Shown: in pieces, positions 21,153 through 31,384 of the stretch
Position numbering within the stretch: the first letter of the stretch is position 1
How the letters are laid out: each line of letters opens with the position of its first letter
Assembly (NCBI GenBank): GCA_025529335.1
Contig: JAMYHX010000277.1
Location: 1-55,775, forward strand
Source of the DNA: Rhizopus sp. PT2906
Taxonomy: Eukaryota; Mucoromycota; Mucoromycetes; Mucorales; Rhizopodaceae
Direction of reading: 5' to 3'
DNA length: 55,775 bases
Translations under genes and position numbers: made by a program
Notes under the pieces: model-generated
Told to the model about the DNA's origin: nothing
The model's database searches: none
Seen by the model: only the letters and a program-made list of their open reading frames with translations

Positions 21153-22973
21153 ATGCCACCACATTCACCACAGCGTCTTTTGTCCAGGACAAATAATGTA
21201 TATAATAAGCCTTACAGTCCTTTAAGAAGCCCTGTACAACGTGCAAGTCCTACGAGAAGTCCTATCGCTAGATCAGGAACCAAAGCCATTCATCGTCAAA
21301 ACAAGGTACCATCGCCAAGACGGAGAACACCGGATGAAATCAGTCGACAGTATGCGAATATGACATTAGAAGAATACATAGCTTCCAAAGAAAAACGATC
21401 GATATCAACTATAGAAACAAACACACCGTCCTCAATGATGCAAACAGCCGATCAAAAAATCCGTGTGTGTGTGCGGAAACGACCTCTGAACAAAAGTGAA
21501 ATGTTGGCCAAGGAAAAGGATATAGCACAAATGTCTGGTATGAGAACAATTGACATCTTGGAACCGAAGTGAGTAACATCAAAAAAGGATACAGTAAGCT
21601 TGGCTAATTCAAAATGAATAGAGTAAAGCTTGATCTTACACAGTATGTTGAACCTCATTCTTTCACATTTGACAATGTCTTTGATAGCAACATATCCAAT
21701 CGCACAGTAAGTGATAAATGTATATTTAACCCCTTAGGAGACTCAATACTGTATATATAGATTTATCAAAAGACAACAAGGCCACTTGTAGATTATATGT
21801 TTGAAGGAGGCAAATCAACTTGTTTTGCATTGTAATAACACTTTATATACTCAATTGCTATATCTAATCAACATATTAGTGGTCAAACTGGGTCAGGAAA
21901 AACATACACCATGCTCGATCCCAAGCACGGCTTATACACATTGGCAGTGATGGATATATTTAGATTGCTGAATAAAGGACGTTATGCGCACTTGGCTGTA
22001 TGGGTTGGATATTACGAAATATATCAAGGTCATTTATATGATTTACTTAACAAGCGAAAGAAGCTGATACCAAGAGATGATGGAAAAGGAAATGTAGTGA
22101 TAGCTGGCCTAAAGGAAGTTCGTGTTCATGATGTAGATACCTTGATGGAAGTTTGCAGTTTTGGAAGCAGAGAACGAACAACAAATAAAACAATGACAAA
22201 TCAATCCTCTTCAAGATCGCATGCCATTTTGCAGATTTGCTTAAAGCAGAGCACTAATAACAAACCCTATGGCAAATTAAACTTTATTGATCTTGCCGGT
22301 AGTGAACGAGGCACGGATAGAGGCCATAACACAGATGCAAAAGTGAGAATGGAAGGTGCTGAAATCAATAGAAGTCTACTTGCTTTAAAAGAGTGTATTA
22401 GAGCGCTAGATCAAGATCAAAAGCATGCTTCGTTTCGTGGAAGTAAGCTGACCATGGTTCTCCGTGACTCCTTTATAGGAAATTCCAAGACATGTATGAT
22501 CGCAACCATTTCACCCAACTCGTCCAATAGTGATCATACATTGAATACGCTGAGATACGCAAATAGGTAAAAAGAAATAATGCATAAAAGTCTTCCCCCT
22601 CCTGATAAAATATAGAATAAAAGAATTTAGAGGCGAATCTGATTCAAGGTTAGTGGATACACATGTGGAAGATGCAGAAGCCATGGATATAGAAGAAGAA
22701 GAGGAAGAAGGACAACCTCGACGAATAACAAAGGAACATATCAAAATATTTTTAGATCAACACTGGGTAGAAATTCATGAGAGTGAAGAATATCTAAAGA
22801 TAGCAAAAGAAATGGTGAATGATATCAATTCGGCTGCCATGGACTCTCTTGAATTCTACAATAAATACCGAAGCTATCTTACAAGCCTAAACAGTCTTTT
22901 AGAGAAGAAGCTTTCGGTGATTCATCATTTACAAGATAAAATCAAGGAAGAGCTTTGTTCTGATGATGAATAA
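21153..22973 (+). CDS. Kinesin-13 family microtubule motor/depolymerase
   Basis: Internal-motor kinesin that would remove tubulin from microtubule ends. Five exons (21153-21568, 21622-21706, 21761-21831, 21880-22566, 22616-22973) encode 538 residues. The N-terminal 100 residues are Ser/Pro/Arg-rich with repeated SP sites. The motor core begins KIRVCVRKRPLNKSE. P-loop FGQTGSGKTYTM is at about 191-202; switch I SSSRSH near 300; switch II DLAGSERG near 330; INRSLLALKECIRAL is the kinesin-13 hallmark helix. The class-specific loop-2 finger reads KLDLTQYVE where KVDLT(R/K)YLE is usual. A short acidic linker and coiled segment close the protein. Loop 4 after the P-loop is shorter than in animals. 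The AATAAA signal overlaps the stop codon. Confidence 0.94.
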
Positions 22974-22985
22974 AAGCTTTTTATT
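22969..22985. terminator. Back-to-back poly(A) signals between convergent genes
   Basis: AATAAA (22969-22974, plus) overlaps the kinesin stop codon. The complement of TTTATT (22980-22985) gives AATAAA for the minus-strand uL24m gene. Between them lies the palindrome AAAAGCTTTT. The stop codons of the two genes are only 26 bp apart, so the mature 3' ends must overlap. Confidence 0.6.
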
Positions 22986-22999
22986 ATTATTATACACAC

Positions 23000-23752
23000 T
23001 TATGCTGTTGTTGCTGGTTTCTTCTTGTATATGTTTCTAAGTTCTCTGACAATTTCAGATGGGAAAGGAGGTTGTGTAGGATCTGGTTTATATGTGACAG
23101 CAAGCACGTCCTCAGGTGCTGTTGTAAATTGTTCCTCTCCTTGATCATTATATTTTCTTTCAGGCTTGGGAATTTCAATATCTGTTCCTTTTACAAATCG
23201 TGTCCATTTAGACACAATTCGACCGTCTTCTAGTGTCTTTTCAACTTTGCGTCTATCGATACGAGTGGGCATCCTACAGTGTGATTAGCTTCAGTCTATT
23301 CTCTTTCTCTTTTATATTCTCTTTTGCTCTCTATTTACTGTGTATCAGGGTGAAGCAACATGACATTGGAATAGTGAATGGGCATCTCCTTTCTAAAGAT
23401 ACCGTCTGGAAATCCAGGTTGTTGTGGTACGTGCTTCTTTGCCTATGGATGATCAAAAGTGAGTTAAAGATTTCAAACCACGATTGCTACTTCATACCAG
23501 TTTCTTTCCTTCGATAATAAGAGTGTTGTTTTTACGATCGACTGATTTGACTTCACCAATAGTGTCTTTGTCCTTTCCTGCAATAATAGCAACCTATACA
23601 ACATGTGAATATGACTAAAAAGACAGAAATGGCTGCAAATTGACCTTGTCACCAGTAACAATATTCCATTGCTTGAGTTTATCTTTGGGATGTACTGATT
23701 TGAGTTTAGGAGCTACACGAGAACTAAGAGCACTGTGTCTAAAACTTTGCAT
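23000..23752 (-). CDS. MRPL24: Mitochondrial large-subunit ribosomal protein uL24m
   Basis: Mitochondrial counterpart of bacterial L24 (yeast Mrpl40), an early assembly protein of the large subunit. Four exons (23752-23645, 23593-23498, 23442-23339, 23273-23000) give 193 residues. The N-terminus MQSFRHSALSSRVAPKLKSV is a plausible presequence. The KOW motif reads GDKVAIIAGKDKDTIGEVKS, followed by NTLIIEGKKLAKKHVPQQPG and HYSNVMLLHPDTQ, then KVEKTLEDGRIVSKWTRFVK, all matching L24. The C-terminal extension ends RELRNIYKKKPATTA. Intron 1 has a weak donor (GTCAAT). An in-frame ATG at 23797 would add 15 residues; 23752 was chosen because it leaves a clean presequence. It converges with kinesin-13. 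Confidence 0.9.
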
Positions 23753-24591
23753 AGTGGATAGAAATATTTTTTTTATCAATGGGGGCTTGCTTTTCATATG
23801 TAGTCTGTGACTTTTAATTTTGATGGCTGGAGTTCAATCTCTATTTGTACCTGAAATTGGTGTTTAACTTCTTTCTTTCTCTCTCGTATAGACTATTTTT
23901 CCCTTTTCCCAAAAGCATTTCATAAATCATAGTTGATCAACTGTTCTATAGTTTATGATCAAACTATTATCATAAAAGGTAACAGCACATATATAAAAGA
24001 TGAGAACTAAAAATGGTGTTAAATATAATCATTTTTTTCAACATAAGAATAGCTACAGTTCCAACAATTAGCAATGAGAATAACGCAAAGTGTAAATCTT
24101 TAGTTCAAAGTTGAAGTATTCAATTATAGAAAGCGTAGTCAAGATCTAAATCACTGTCGTTTCTAGAAACCGCTCAGAGTCTACTTTGACATGTACTTGA
24201 AAGAGTTGACAGTATCTTGTTAGTAAAATGACTTCAAGAGCATAAACTATACAAAAGAATACATACTTGTAAAACATGTTCATTATGTAATATTATAAAA
24301 TGGCATGTCTATAAACTTCCGGTAATCACCAGTAAATATCGTTGACTCGTGTCTCAACTACTTTTTTCTTAAAGGATCAAAAGACCACAACAAAATGCAA
24401 TCAGTATCTGGCTGAAAGTGAGCAGACATGCATGAATTTGATTTTAAAAGATATCACCGCGGACGATTTAAATAAGTGACTCATGTAAAAGCAAAAGAGA
24501 AGACGGAAATTTGTATAAATATAAAGAAGCAAACAAGGAAAATTACCATTTTACTCTTACTTTTCGTTTCTTACGTTTCGTTGTACCTAAA
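23753..24591. other. Divergent promoter region uL24m / KH-like gene
   Basis: AT-rich, no gene recognised. Contains T-rich and CT-rich stretches near 23870-23910 behind uL24m. Confidence 0.4.
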
Positions 24592-25107
24592 ATGTTTATT
24601 CAATCTTTCTGTCTTCCTATTAATATTGATAATTTGCAATTTATACCGTCTTCTTCTCAAGAACCTGTGGAAGCTAATTATATCTGCCTTGCTGCTGGAA
24701 CCAACACTAATGATATGCCTCGTTCTTCTGAAGATACAATCTCTTTTCACCCTATCATGGTAAGCAATATACTATGTTATGATACAAACAGAATGACTGA
24801 TCCAATTTACCTTAGATGGTTATCTACCCAACTCCTAACCAATTTTGCTCTTATTTTCACTCCGAATTTGCTCAGTCTCTCAATGATCTTGGACAGAAAT
24901 GTAAGGTTGATGTAGCAATCAATGTTGAAACTAGTCCTGAAATCATCCTTATCGGCAATTTTTCCCATGTCAAACTTGCTCGTGTCCAACTTTTGATCTT
25001 ATTAGACCGACTGGTAATGCTTGTTTGCTGCGCAAAGATATGATTATAAACTTACTTTGTATATATAGAATGGTATATCTACTGATTTTCTACAAACTCC
25101 TCACTGA
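24592..25107 (+). CDS. Small KH-like domain protein (134 residues)
   Basis: Three exons (24592-24759, 24816-25013, 25069-25107) splice in frame through GTAAGC/CTTAG and GTAATG/ATATAG sites. The protein begins MFIQSFCLPINIDNLQF. Its second exon reads FAQSLNDLGQKCKVDVAINV followed by PEIILIGNFSHVKLARVQL and LILLDRL, which resembles a single KH-type beta-alpha unit (hydrophobic beta strand, G, then V..AR..LL.LLD). KH domains bind single-stranded RNA or DNA, but the GXXG loop is not clear, so the assignment is tentative. It could be a fungal-specific small RNA-binding protein or one module of a degenerated larger one. The last exon codes only NGISTDFLQTPH. Confidence 0.6.
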
Positions 25108-26054
25108 TTTATGGAGAATTTCCAATGCAACAAGAGTAAATATCTATTTACAACATCCTTTCAGTCTAGGAAATTAAAGTTTATTTTCAAAAAATAAATA
25201 AATTTGCTTCTACTTTTTTTTTCTTATTTTTCATAAAATAAAACATGGTTGCTTTTTCAAAATAAATAATAAATAAAATAATCTATAAGCGAATAGTAAA
25301 AACATTTTTGACAAATCTATTTTTACAACTATTTTGAGCAAACTAAAAGAACTGTAATTGACATAAATTTCCGTAAATTATGAATATAAAAAAGAAAAGA
25401 TAGAAAGCAGATTTAAATAAAGGAGCCTCAGTAAAGTATTGACTTTGCATTTGCGCAGACAAGGTTTTTTTTTTTTGCTATTAGACAGTTCATTCAAATA
25501 CAGATATTCACTATTTTTTGATTTAAAAAGCTATATTCATTCTATACAGTGTTTTGCGTTTGAAAATAGAATTTTTTTAGATACAGTAGAAACTTTTGGC
25601 AAGTAGTAAAAAGTTTGGATCATTGGTTGAAATGTTTGACTATCAATATACATATACCTTCAATGACTAATTCGCTTATTGCTGATAAGTGAAGAAAGAA
25701 AAACCAAAAACACTACGCATACGCAAAAATACGGGTTTTGCTATTTGTACAGCACATCTGCACAGCATTTTCACAATTAGTGACGCAAGTAATTCAATTT
25801 GCACAGCAAACAGCACTAGACAAACTACACCCACACAAGTACAACACTGAAGTACAAGAGAAGCATTTGCCGATGAGTCTGTAATAATCTCTTTATTATG
25901 CTGAGAGTTCATCATTAAAAATAACACCATTTTATAAGAAAACAGGTTTATTGCATGAATTTATCACGGATCAATGAAAATCGGGCATGACGCATCTATA
26001 AGAATAACGCATTTTGTGGTCAGTCTTTTGTTTTTCTGTCTTCACTTATCAACA
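25108..26054. other. AT-rich intergenic region
   Basis: Very AT-rich. A minus-strand 84-codon Cys/Val/Leu-rich frame at 25676-25930, preceded by TTATAAAA, is noted but unsupported. No other feature. Confidence 0.4.
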
Positions 26055-26664
26055 ATGAGCGAATTAGACATTGAAGGTATGTCCATTTAGTTTTTTTTTT
26101 TTTGGAATGTTTTATTCACTTTTTTTTTAACTGTGTTCCTATAATATAACGAGTTGTTAACTTTCGAAATACCATCCGCTTTCTTACCAGGACAAGATGT
26201 CAAAAAGAATCTTGAAAAACCAAAAAGTGGTAGATCTAATAGTGAATTCACCATTAAATATACCGGCAGGAACCTATGGAGTCGTGTCAAGTGAATGGTT
26301 CAACAATACAAGGAGCGACATTCACCAAAGTAAAAAGTGTTTAACAGGTATTCCTGATGTCAAAAAGGCAGAAAGCTTAATTGAAAAAGGCCATACGTAC
26401 AACACTAGTGTTAAAAGGCAGCTATCCAATGTATCCACAGACTCTGAAAGTGATTTAAAATTTCCTGAAAAATTACCTGTTGGAACCAAAAGTCCTCTTA
26501 CAACATCTCAATTAGCAGACGAAATTACATTTGTCAAAAGATTCAAAACAAATGCTGGTCGCATGATTTGGACTCAATGTCTTACGGAAGCGCACGAAAA
26601 TCATCCCTTATTACCCTATTTCAACTGGATTCAGTCTTTGCACCAATTTCAGTACACATGTTAA
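26055..26664 (+). CDS. Hypothetical protein, exon structure ambiguous (two overlapping frames)
   Basis: Exon 1 (26055-26076) starts MSELDIE and ends at a good GTATGT donor; acceptor TTACCAG precedes 26191. Spliced this way the frame reads GQDVKKNLEKPKSGRSNSEF, then TIKYTGRNLWSRVK, and stops at TGA 26291 unless a 40-nt intron (GTGAAT donor at 26291, AAAG acceptor before 26331) is removed. Removal joins it to the long frame ending LTTSQLADEITFVKRF ... FNWIQSLHQFQYTC. Alternatively the long frame is used alone from ATG 26197 (155 residues, MSKRILKNQKVVDLIVN). Both overlapping frames look coding-like. The C-terminal 110 residues are common to both models. No domain recognised. RPL26 follows on the same strand. 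Confidence 0.5.
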
Positions 26665-27128
26665 AAATATGTAAAGTTAAACTATTGTACCTGTATTTCA
26701 TTTCATTTTCTTCTTCCTTTATTTACAGGCATAATTGTAAAAAGACAATAAACACATTTTTCACTTTTTTTCTATTATTGCAAGTAATCATTAAGTATTT
26801 TCTCAAGATAATAACATATTTTAAACCATACAACCACTTGTTGTAAAAGCTTAGGCATGTAAAGCCTTGATGCTTTTACATCATGATTAATGCAGCCAAA
26901 AGAGTAGCTGCAAAGCATTGATCGTAATTTAATCTCAGCATCAAATAGAGAATTGTCACATGTTCGGTCCGGACAAATGCTGAACCTTGAAGGACCAGAG
27001 CAGTAGTGTGTGTGAGAGCTGAAGGGGGAAAAAGTGTATGTCTGGAACAGCCAAGGGCAAAAGAAGAGCAATACCCAAAAGATCCTTTCTCTCTCTCCTT
27101 TTTCATATTCATCCGTTTCTAACACAAG
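26665..27128. other. Intergenic, promoter of RPL26
   Basis: Includes the palindrome GTCCGGAC (26967-26974) and a CT-rich tract just before the RPL26 start. No gene seen. Confidence 0.4.
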
Positions 27129-27733
27129 ATGAAATTCTCTGCTGGTAAATATGCTTTATAATAGATGGATGGATTTTATTCTTTATTACAGCACATATAA
27201 AAATGAAGGATGGAAGGAGAAGAGGGGAAAAGATAAAAGTGACAGAATTCAGTATGGATGCATCTCAGCCACTACCTTCATTTTTAATTAATGAAGAATA
27301 ATAATCCACCACTTTCTTAAAGACACATAAAACTCAACCTCTTTGTTTGTTAGATGTCAGTTCTTCCCGTAGAAAGAGCAGAAAGGCTCACTTCACTGCC
27401 ACCTCCGATGTTCGTCGCAAGATCATGAGCTCACCTTTATCCAAAGAACTCCGTGAAAAGTACAACGTTCGCTCCATTCCTGTTCGCAAGGATGACACTG
27501 TCATGGTTGTCCGTGGTACCTACAAGGGCCGTGAAGGAAAGGTTGTTCAAGTCTACCGTAAGAAGTGGGTTATTCACATTGATCGTGTCACCCGTGAAAA
27601 GGTGAACGGTGCTACTGTTCCTATTGGCATTAGCGCTTCCAAGGTTGTTATCACAAACTTGAAGTTGGACAAGAGCCGTAATGCTATTCTTGAACGCAAG
27701 GGAAAGAAGGACGCTATGAAGCAGGTAACATAA
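27129..27733 (+). CDS. RPL26: 60S ribosomal protein L26 (uL24)
   Basis: Cytosolic large-subunit protein near the exit tunnel. Exon 1 (27129-27144) codes MKFSA; after a 209-nt intron, exon 2 begins 27354 and reads DVSSSRRKSRKAHFTATSDV, then MSSPLSKELREKYNVRSIPV, the KOW motif DTVMVVRGTYKGREGKVVQV, YRKKWVIHIDRVTREKVNG and VVITNLKLDKSRNAILERKG, all canonical for eukaryotic L26. The unspliced end gives 131 residues (KQVT, TAA at 27731). A donor-like CAG/GTAACA at 27725 and TTTCTATAG/TAA at 27779-27783 would splice the stop from a further exon and give KQ-stop, two residues shorter. A splice-ending exon 1 after five codons is typical of ribosomal genes. Confidence 0.96.
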
Positions 27734-27925
27734 GTGACGATAATGTGGTATCATTGTGTATTTATCCATTTTTTCTATAGTAAACTATGACAATATACAC
27801 TTTGATTTGTCAAATAAAAGTTTAGTTTGTTAATCTAGAAGTCTTTCAATTGCTATTTATCTTGTTTATAAGAAGCAAAAAAAAAAAAAAAAGAATCAGT
27901 TACAAAAGCTCATTCACCATTTGCT

Positions 27926-29656
27926 TTATTGGGTTTCCTGTTCAGATTTTTTAGAATTGACTTCATTTTCAACCTTGATTGCATAAAGTTCATCTTCTAA
28001 CTTTTTGACACGTTCTTCAAGTTTCTCAACTAGTTCCTTGGAAACTTCTTCGCCAGCAGATTTAATATTTTTCAATTTCTCTAGTTGACGATTCATCCAT
28101 GATTGATCATCTTTTGCATACATACAACGAGTGGACTCGATAGCTTCATACGCAGACTTATCCTTCAGATTAACGAGACCAATAACAGCGGCAGAGCGTA
28201 CCTGACAATCAAAGTGTCTTATCAGCTTGACTATATAAAAGTATGAGTTACACGACAGGGTCCTAATTTTCATTCACATACGTAGTATCTCATTCACTTG
28301 TTTCTGTAAAAGTTCTTCTTGCCAGGGGGATGATTCAACCAAAGCTTTGATTATGAATGGCTTAGCGCGAAGGGGCTCTTTATCGCTTTCTACACGCTCA
28401 AGAAGATACTCAAAGGCTTTTTTACTACGGTGTTTACCCAAAGCTACAAAAAATAATAGTTACATATGAGGTTAATAATGACAAACAGAATGGTTACCTG
28501 TCAAGGCGCCCGATCGAACAAGAGCATGCTGTCCAATTTTACTGTCATCTTGTGCTACTTGTATCAGGTAGGATAAATCATCTTGGTTTCGTTGAGATCC
28601 AAGAGAAGTAAGAGCATTACCATGGGCACTAGTTGACAATATGAACTTAGTAGCAGATCTAGACGTATTTGAGATACATACATGTAGGGGAGATTTTCTC
28701 TTTGAAGGAAGCTGATCAGCGCTTGACGGAGTCTATCGTCCTGTATTTTGCATTGAGCGACAATGGGAGCAAGAGCTAAAGGATGTTTCTCTGCCGTCAA
28801 CATATCTGCAAGTATATCTATGCTCAAGGTACTATTCAACTTGGCAAGTTTACCCGCCACTAATATAGATGTTTAGTCATATAGGTTGTTTTGCTTTAAA
28901 AAATTGATATATACCTCGGACACGAACACCGTAAAATGGCTCTTCTTTAACTAACTCACGTACGGCCTTTAAGGCAGGTCTAGTGGCCTTTTTAATTAAT
29001 TCTGAGTATGCCCAGATACGATTGGTGATATCTTTAGCACTTTTTGCAGTCTCAATCAAAATATCTTGTTCAGCAGACATATCCAAAGCGAACAAAACTT
29101 TGTTCTCAGGGTCGATTCGAATTGCAGCAGGTTTAACGTCTTTGGGTAATGCAATAATAGCAGTAACCTTATCTTCTCTGTTAAAAGTTACAGTAACAGT
29201 CTCAGTCTTCTTTTCTGACGTTGTCAGTTCAATATCCACATCAAATGCAAAGAGAGGGATTTGGTTATCTGCATCAACTTGAGTCTGAGTCAGCGTAACC
29301 TTTACAACATTTGCCTTCATGTCATATTCATATGTCCCCTTAAGCTTAGGATAACCCTTAGAGTATATCCATTCATCAAAGAATCGAGTGAGATTCAGAC
29401 CAGATGCTTCCTCTAGACAATTTTGAAAGTCTGTTGTTTGGACAGTTTTACATGAATACTTTTCAACATAATGTTTAACGCCTGCCCAGAATGCATCTTC
29501 GCCCAAAAGTCTTCGAAGCATATGAATTCGCCAGCTTCCACCAGGATAAATGTGTGAATCGAACATGTCCCAAGAAGAGTCGTATTTGCGGGTAACGATG
29601 GGGCGCTTTAGGTTTAAATAAGCAAAAAAGTTATTACAAGGATGGGCTTAAGGCAT

Positions 29657-29688
<32 letters not shown>

Positions 29689-31255
29689 ACCATATATCTT
29701 CCACATTCGCCAAAATAAGCTTGGGCATTAGAGAACAAATCATAGTCGAAATCTTCTTTAGATAAATGATCCTCTATCCAACCTAAAGATATGATAGAGG
29801 GTTAAGCTACGTCATGAAGAAAGTACTATAACACCTTACATGTTTCCATATAGGTTGCCCAACTTTCTTTCAACCAAGCATGCTCAAAGTGACGAATAAC
29901 AAGAAGATCACCAAAGTAGGTATGTGCTATAATTGTATTAAAATCCATTCATGTAAATCAATCATACTTTACCCATTTCGTGTATGTTGACAACATCAGC
30001 ACGTGGCTTGCATTCCAGAGCATACACTTCATCCATCACAAAAGAATCTCCCCAAGTTACCTACAAAATTGTGTTGCTGGTTAGTGTCAGCTATAATATA
30101 AACCCTGATTATAAGATACCAGGGAGATGTTTTCCATTGCACCGCGGCTTGGTGGAAGGACAATCTGGTAGTACTTTGTCCAGGGAACTACGGTTGTACG
30201 TATTGATGTATGTCCAAGCTGATCATTCTTTTGAACTTACATGAAACACCAACTTTCTTCTGAATCCATTTGATCATTGAAGGCGTTTTATCAAACGTTC
30301 TCTTCAGATCCTCTGTCTTATATTTCGTGGACGTGAAATACTAGTTTCTACTTAGTAAAATAATATATAGGACCAAGCACGTTACTGATATAAATACCTT
30401 GATAGGGATTCCGTTTACTTCCTCATCATCTACAGAAATAAAGTCACCAACAGCAAAGCAAATCAAATAAGATGGACTATGTATCCGTTAGCAACCGTAA
30501 AGTCCATTTCTCTATTACCTTACCAAGGGTAAGTTAGCTCCCAACGAGTGGATGTCAATCCATTAACTGTAGATGTTTCCAGTAAAGATCCGTTGGCTAA
30601 CGAGCTATACTTTTCTGGGGCAGTGATCGTCCAGGTTAAGGTAGTTCGAACAGTGGGATAGTCAACTGTAGGTAACCAATAACGGGCCCTATGCAAATAA
30701 AGCTCAGCTTGAAATGCCAAAATTCCTTTAAAGGAAATTATTTACTTTTCTGTTTCATGGTCGGTCAAGGCCCAGTGTGATGAGCCTTCTTCTTGCTGGA
30801 AATACAAACCAGCAATAGGATCCTCGATATCATATTCAATTAGAACTTTACGTTCAGCATTGGCAGCAAATGGTGTCTCCCATTGTAAGTGAATAAGATG
30901 TCCGTCATATCTGTAAGAGATTTGCTCTCCGTCAACACTGGTCACCTTGACATTTTCAAACTCTTCTGCATTGAGCACAGTTGTTGACAAGTCATTCTTG
31001 TTTGAAATGAGTGCTTTTCCTGTATGTTTAAAAGTGAGGGTAACTTTTCCTTTCAAGGTCTTCTTTGTAAGTTCTTCAAACTGCAAATTGATATCTTTTT
31101 ATTATTTGGTTAATATTATTACGCGTATATAAAAAGCTTATTTAAATACCTAAATGGATAGGTTCAATCACTTTATTAGGCGCATATTGATTAAAAGCAC
31201 TTGATGAGCAAAAGCCATTATCTTTTGAACCCTTGGAATAACAACAATGAGGCAT
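27926..31255 (-). CDS. M1 family zinc aminopeptidase with C-terminal HEAT-like repeats
   Basis: Zinc metallo-aminopeptidase trimming N-terminal residues. Fourteen exons join in frame to 866 residues (ATG 31255, TAA 27928-27926). Landmarks: FAVGDFISVDD; exopeptidase motif GAMEN at 282-286; zinc site HEMAH at 316-320 with the third ligand Glu339 after exactly 18 residues (WLKESWATYME); catalytic-domain helix IYPGGSWRIHMLRRLLGEDA; EWIYSKGYPKLKG; then alpha-helical repeats (ALGKHRSKKAFEYLLERV; VRSAAVIGLVNLKDKSAYEA) and a terminal coiled coil (LEERVKKLEDELYAIKVEN). The HEMAH codons are split by an intron (donor GTAAAG at 29972). No signal peptide, so it is probably cytosolic. One donor abuts a 27-nt T run (29662-29688). 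The substrate cannot be deduced. Confidence 0.93.
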
Positions 31256-31318
31256 AGTTGAAATGGGAAGAAAGAGGAGAAAAAGGACAAATATTGACTT
31301 TATTTAAATAGACCTGAC

Positions 31319-31384
31319 ACGCACGCCGCAGCTTACCGTGATACATTTGCGCACGCCGCAGCTTACCATGACACATTTACGCAC
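31319..31384. repeat. 30-bp tandem repeat (2.2 copies) upstream of the aminopeptidase
   Basis: The unit begins GCACGCCGCAGCTTACC and repeats at 31321 and 31351 with three mismatches in 30 bp; a third copy starts at 31381 (GCAC) and fades. It lies 65-130 bp upstream of the ATG and is GC-rich against AT-rich surroundings, so it may hold duplicated factor-binding sites. Confidence 0.7.

Noticed and set aside
25676..25930. 84-codon minus-strand Cys/Val/Leu-rich frame with TTATAAAA just upstream
   Set aside because: Low-complexity hydrophobic composition in AT-rich DNA, no family, no splice partners; not better than chance.
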